Source of the DNA: Pseudomonas graminis
GTDB lineage: Bacteria; Pseudomonadota; Gammaproteobacteria; Pseudomonadales; Pseudomonadaceae
Assembly: GCF_004364335.1 (NCBI RefSeq)
Contig: NZ_SOCR01000002.1
Coordinates: 372,001 to 436,000 of the forward strand
Length of the DNA: 64,000 bases
Direction: 5' to 3'
The position numbers and the translations under genes are program-made. This document shows positions 63,120 to 64,000 of this stretch, one piece after another. Positions within the stretch are counted from its first letter, which is position 1. Every line of letters starts with the position of its first letter. Under the pieces are notes generated by a model. That model did not search any database and was not told the origin of the DNA. It saw only the letters and a program-made list of their open reading frames with translations.

Positions 63120-64000
63120 TCAGAAGGCCAGGCTCAGATGTTCGGCAATCGGCCCCAGTGCGAGGGTCGGCAGGAACGTCAGCCCGCCCACCAGCAAAAT
63201 GGTGACGGTCAACAGGGTCACGAACAGCGGGCCATGGGTCGGAAAGCTGTTCTGATTGAGCGGCGCGGTTTTCTTCGCCGCCAGACTGCCCGCAAGCGCC
63301 AGCACCGGCAGGATGTAACCGAAGCGGCCAATGAACATCGACAGACTCATCAAGAGGTTGTGGAACAGTGTGTTGCCGCTGAAACCGCCGAACGCCGAGC
63401 CGTTATTGGCCGTGGCCGAGGTGTAGGCATAGAGCAACTGGCTGAAGCCGTGGGCGCCAGGGTTACTTACCGAGCCTGCCGGACCAGGCAAAGAGGCGGC
63501 GACGGCGCCGAACACCAGTACGCCGACCGGCATCACGATCAGCGTCGCGACCAACAGCTTCACTTCTCGGGCCTGAAGTTTTTTACCGAGGTACTCCGGG
63601 GTGCGGCCGATCATCAAGCCGGCGAGGAAGACCGCGATCAGCACGTTCAACAACATGCCGTAAAGGCCTGCGCCAACGCCGCCGAAGATCACTTCGCCGA
63701 CCATCATGTTAGCCAGCGCCACCATGCCGCTCAGCGGGTTGAGGCTGTCGTGCATGCCGTTGACCGAGCCGTTGGAAGCAGCGGTAGTCGCGGTTGCCCA
63801 CAGCACGGTTGCCGTGGTGCCAAAACGCGTTTCCTTGCCTTCCATGGGCGCGGTCTGTTCCACCGTGGCCATGTTCAGCGTCGGGTTGGGCTGGTATTCC
63901 GCCCACAGGGATGTGGCGCCGCCGATCAGCAGCAACACCAACATACAGGCGATGATCGCCCGGCTCTGACGCAGGTCTTTGACGTAATGACCGAAGGTGA
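63120..64000 (-). CDS. kdpA: Potassium-transporting ATPase, subunit A, partial
   Basis: The C-terminal 293 or so residues of the potassium-channel-like KdpA subunit; the frame stays open to the right edge, so the N-terminal part and probably kdpF lie outside. Membrane helices and the selectivity-related loops [20 protein letters not shown] and [20 protein letters not shown] are visible, and the end is [16 protein letters not shown]. Full KdpA is about 560 residues, so about half is shown. It is the first visible gene of the leftward kdpABCDE locus. Confidence 0.95.
   Translation of the reverse strand, partial: TFGHYVKDLRQSRAIIACMLVLLLIGGATSLWAEYQPNPTLNMATVEQTAPMEGKETRFGTTATVLWATATTAASNGSVNGMHDSLNPLSGMVALANMMVGEVIFGGVGAGLYGMLLNVLIAVFLAGLMIGRTPEYLGKKLQAREVKLLVATLIVMPVGVLVFGAVAASLPGPAGSVSNPGAHGFSQLLYAYTSATANNGSAFGGFSGNTLFHNLLMSLSMFIGRFGYILPVLALAGSLAAKKTAPLNQNSFPTHGPLFVTLLTVTILLVGGLTFLPTLALGPIAEHLSLAF

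Overview
The window looks like a chromosomal stretch of a Pseudomonas, most likely a yellow-pigmented, plant- or surface-associated member of the P. fluorescens / P. graminis-lutea kind (inference). Supporting signs are high GC, Pseudomonas-type REP/REPIN palindromes in many intergenic gaps, a GTG-started DNA polymerase II, the MoxR-DUF58-DUF3488 operon and a KdpFABC-DE locus. No rRNA, tRNA, CRISPR array, prophage or insertion sequence was seen.

Layout. 1-6737: carotenoid cluster, with idi-crtX-crtY-crtI-crtB as a tightly coupled leftward operon (crtB runs off the left edge) and crtE divergent. A symmetric TTGTACA-N13-TGTACAA element lies between the two arms. The encoded route is isopentenyl-PP to GGPP, phytoene, lycopene, beta-carotene and, if a crtZ hydroxylase lies outside the window, zeaxanthin glucosides. 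6727-14362: a small exported protein, an RsbQ-like hydrolase overlapping a PAS histidine kinase, a RidA-like protein, a DUF2252 protein and a GAF-GAF-GGDEF-EAL protein. 14685-20039: zinc alcohol dehydrogenase and a PaoABC-type molybdenum aldehyde oxidoreductase. 20357-26676: a sugar cassette (ABC ATPase, permease, binding protein, LacI regulator, xylulokinase) transcribed leftwards, with candidate LacI operators upstream and an unusual 15-bp repeat array just ahead of the kinase.

27036-27705: a RelE/HigB-type toxin with an Xre antitoxin. 27945-36212: oxaloacetate decarboxylase, MFS exporter, alpha/beta hydrolase, AraC regulator, cupin/LysR pair and polB. 36446-45184: two overlapping lipoproteins, an exported M20 peptidase, a repeat-rich gap, an ArgD-like aminotransferase with a LysR regulator and an MDR oxidoreductase, and a PI-PLC-like protein. 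45228-56092: DoxX, MltF-like lytic transglycosylase, TatD, a small membrane protein, thioesterase, CHAD protein, the DUF3488-DUF58-MoxR operon, a small lipoprotein and a patatin-like phospholipase.

56121-64000: a 132-bp tandem REP array, then kdpE, kdpD, kdpC, kdpB and the C-terminal part of kdpA, all leftward, encoding high-affinity potassium uptake and its sensor pair. A duplicated REPIN separates kdpD from kdpC.

The points most worth follow-up are the crt operator, the RsbQ-PAS-kinase pair, the 15-bp array ahead of xylB and the 132-bp REP tandem.
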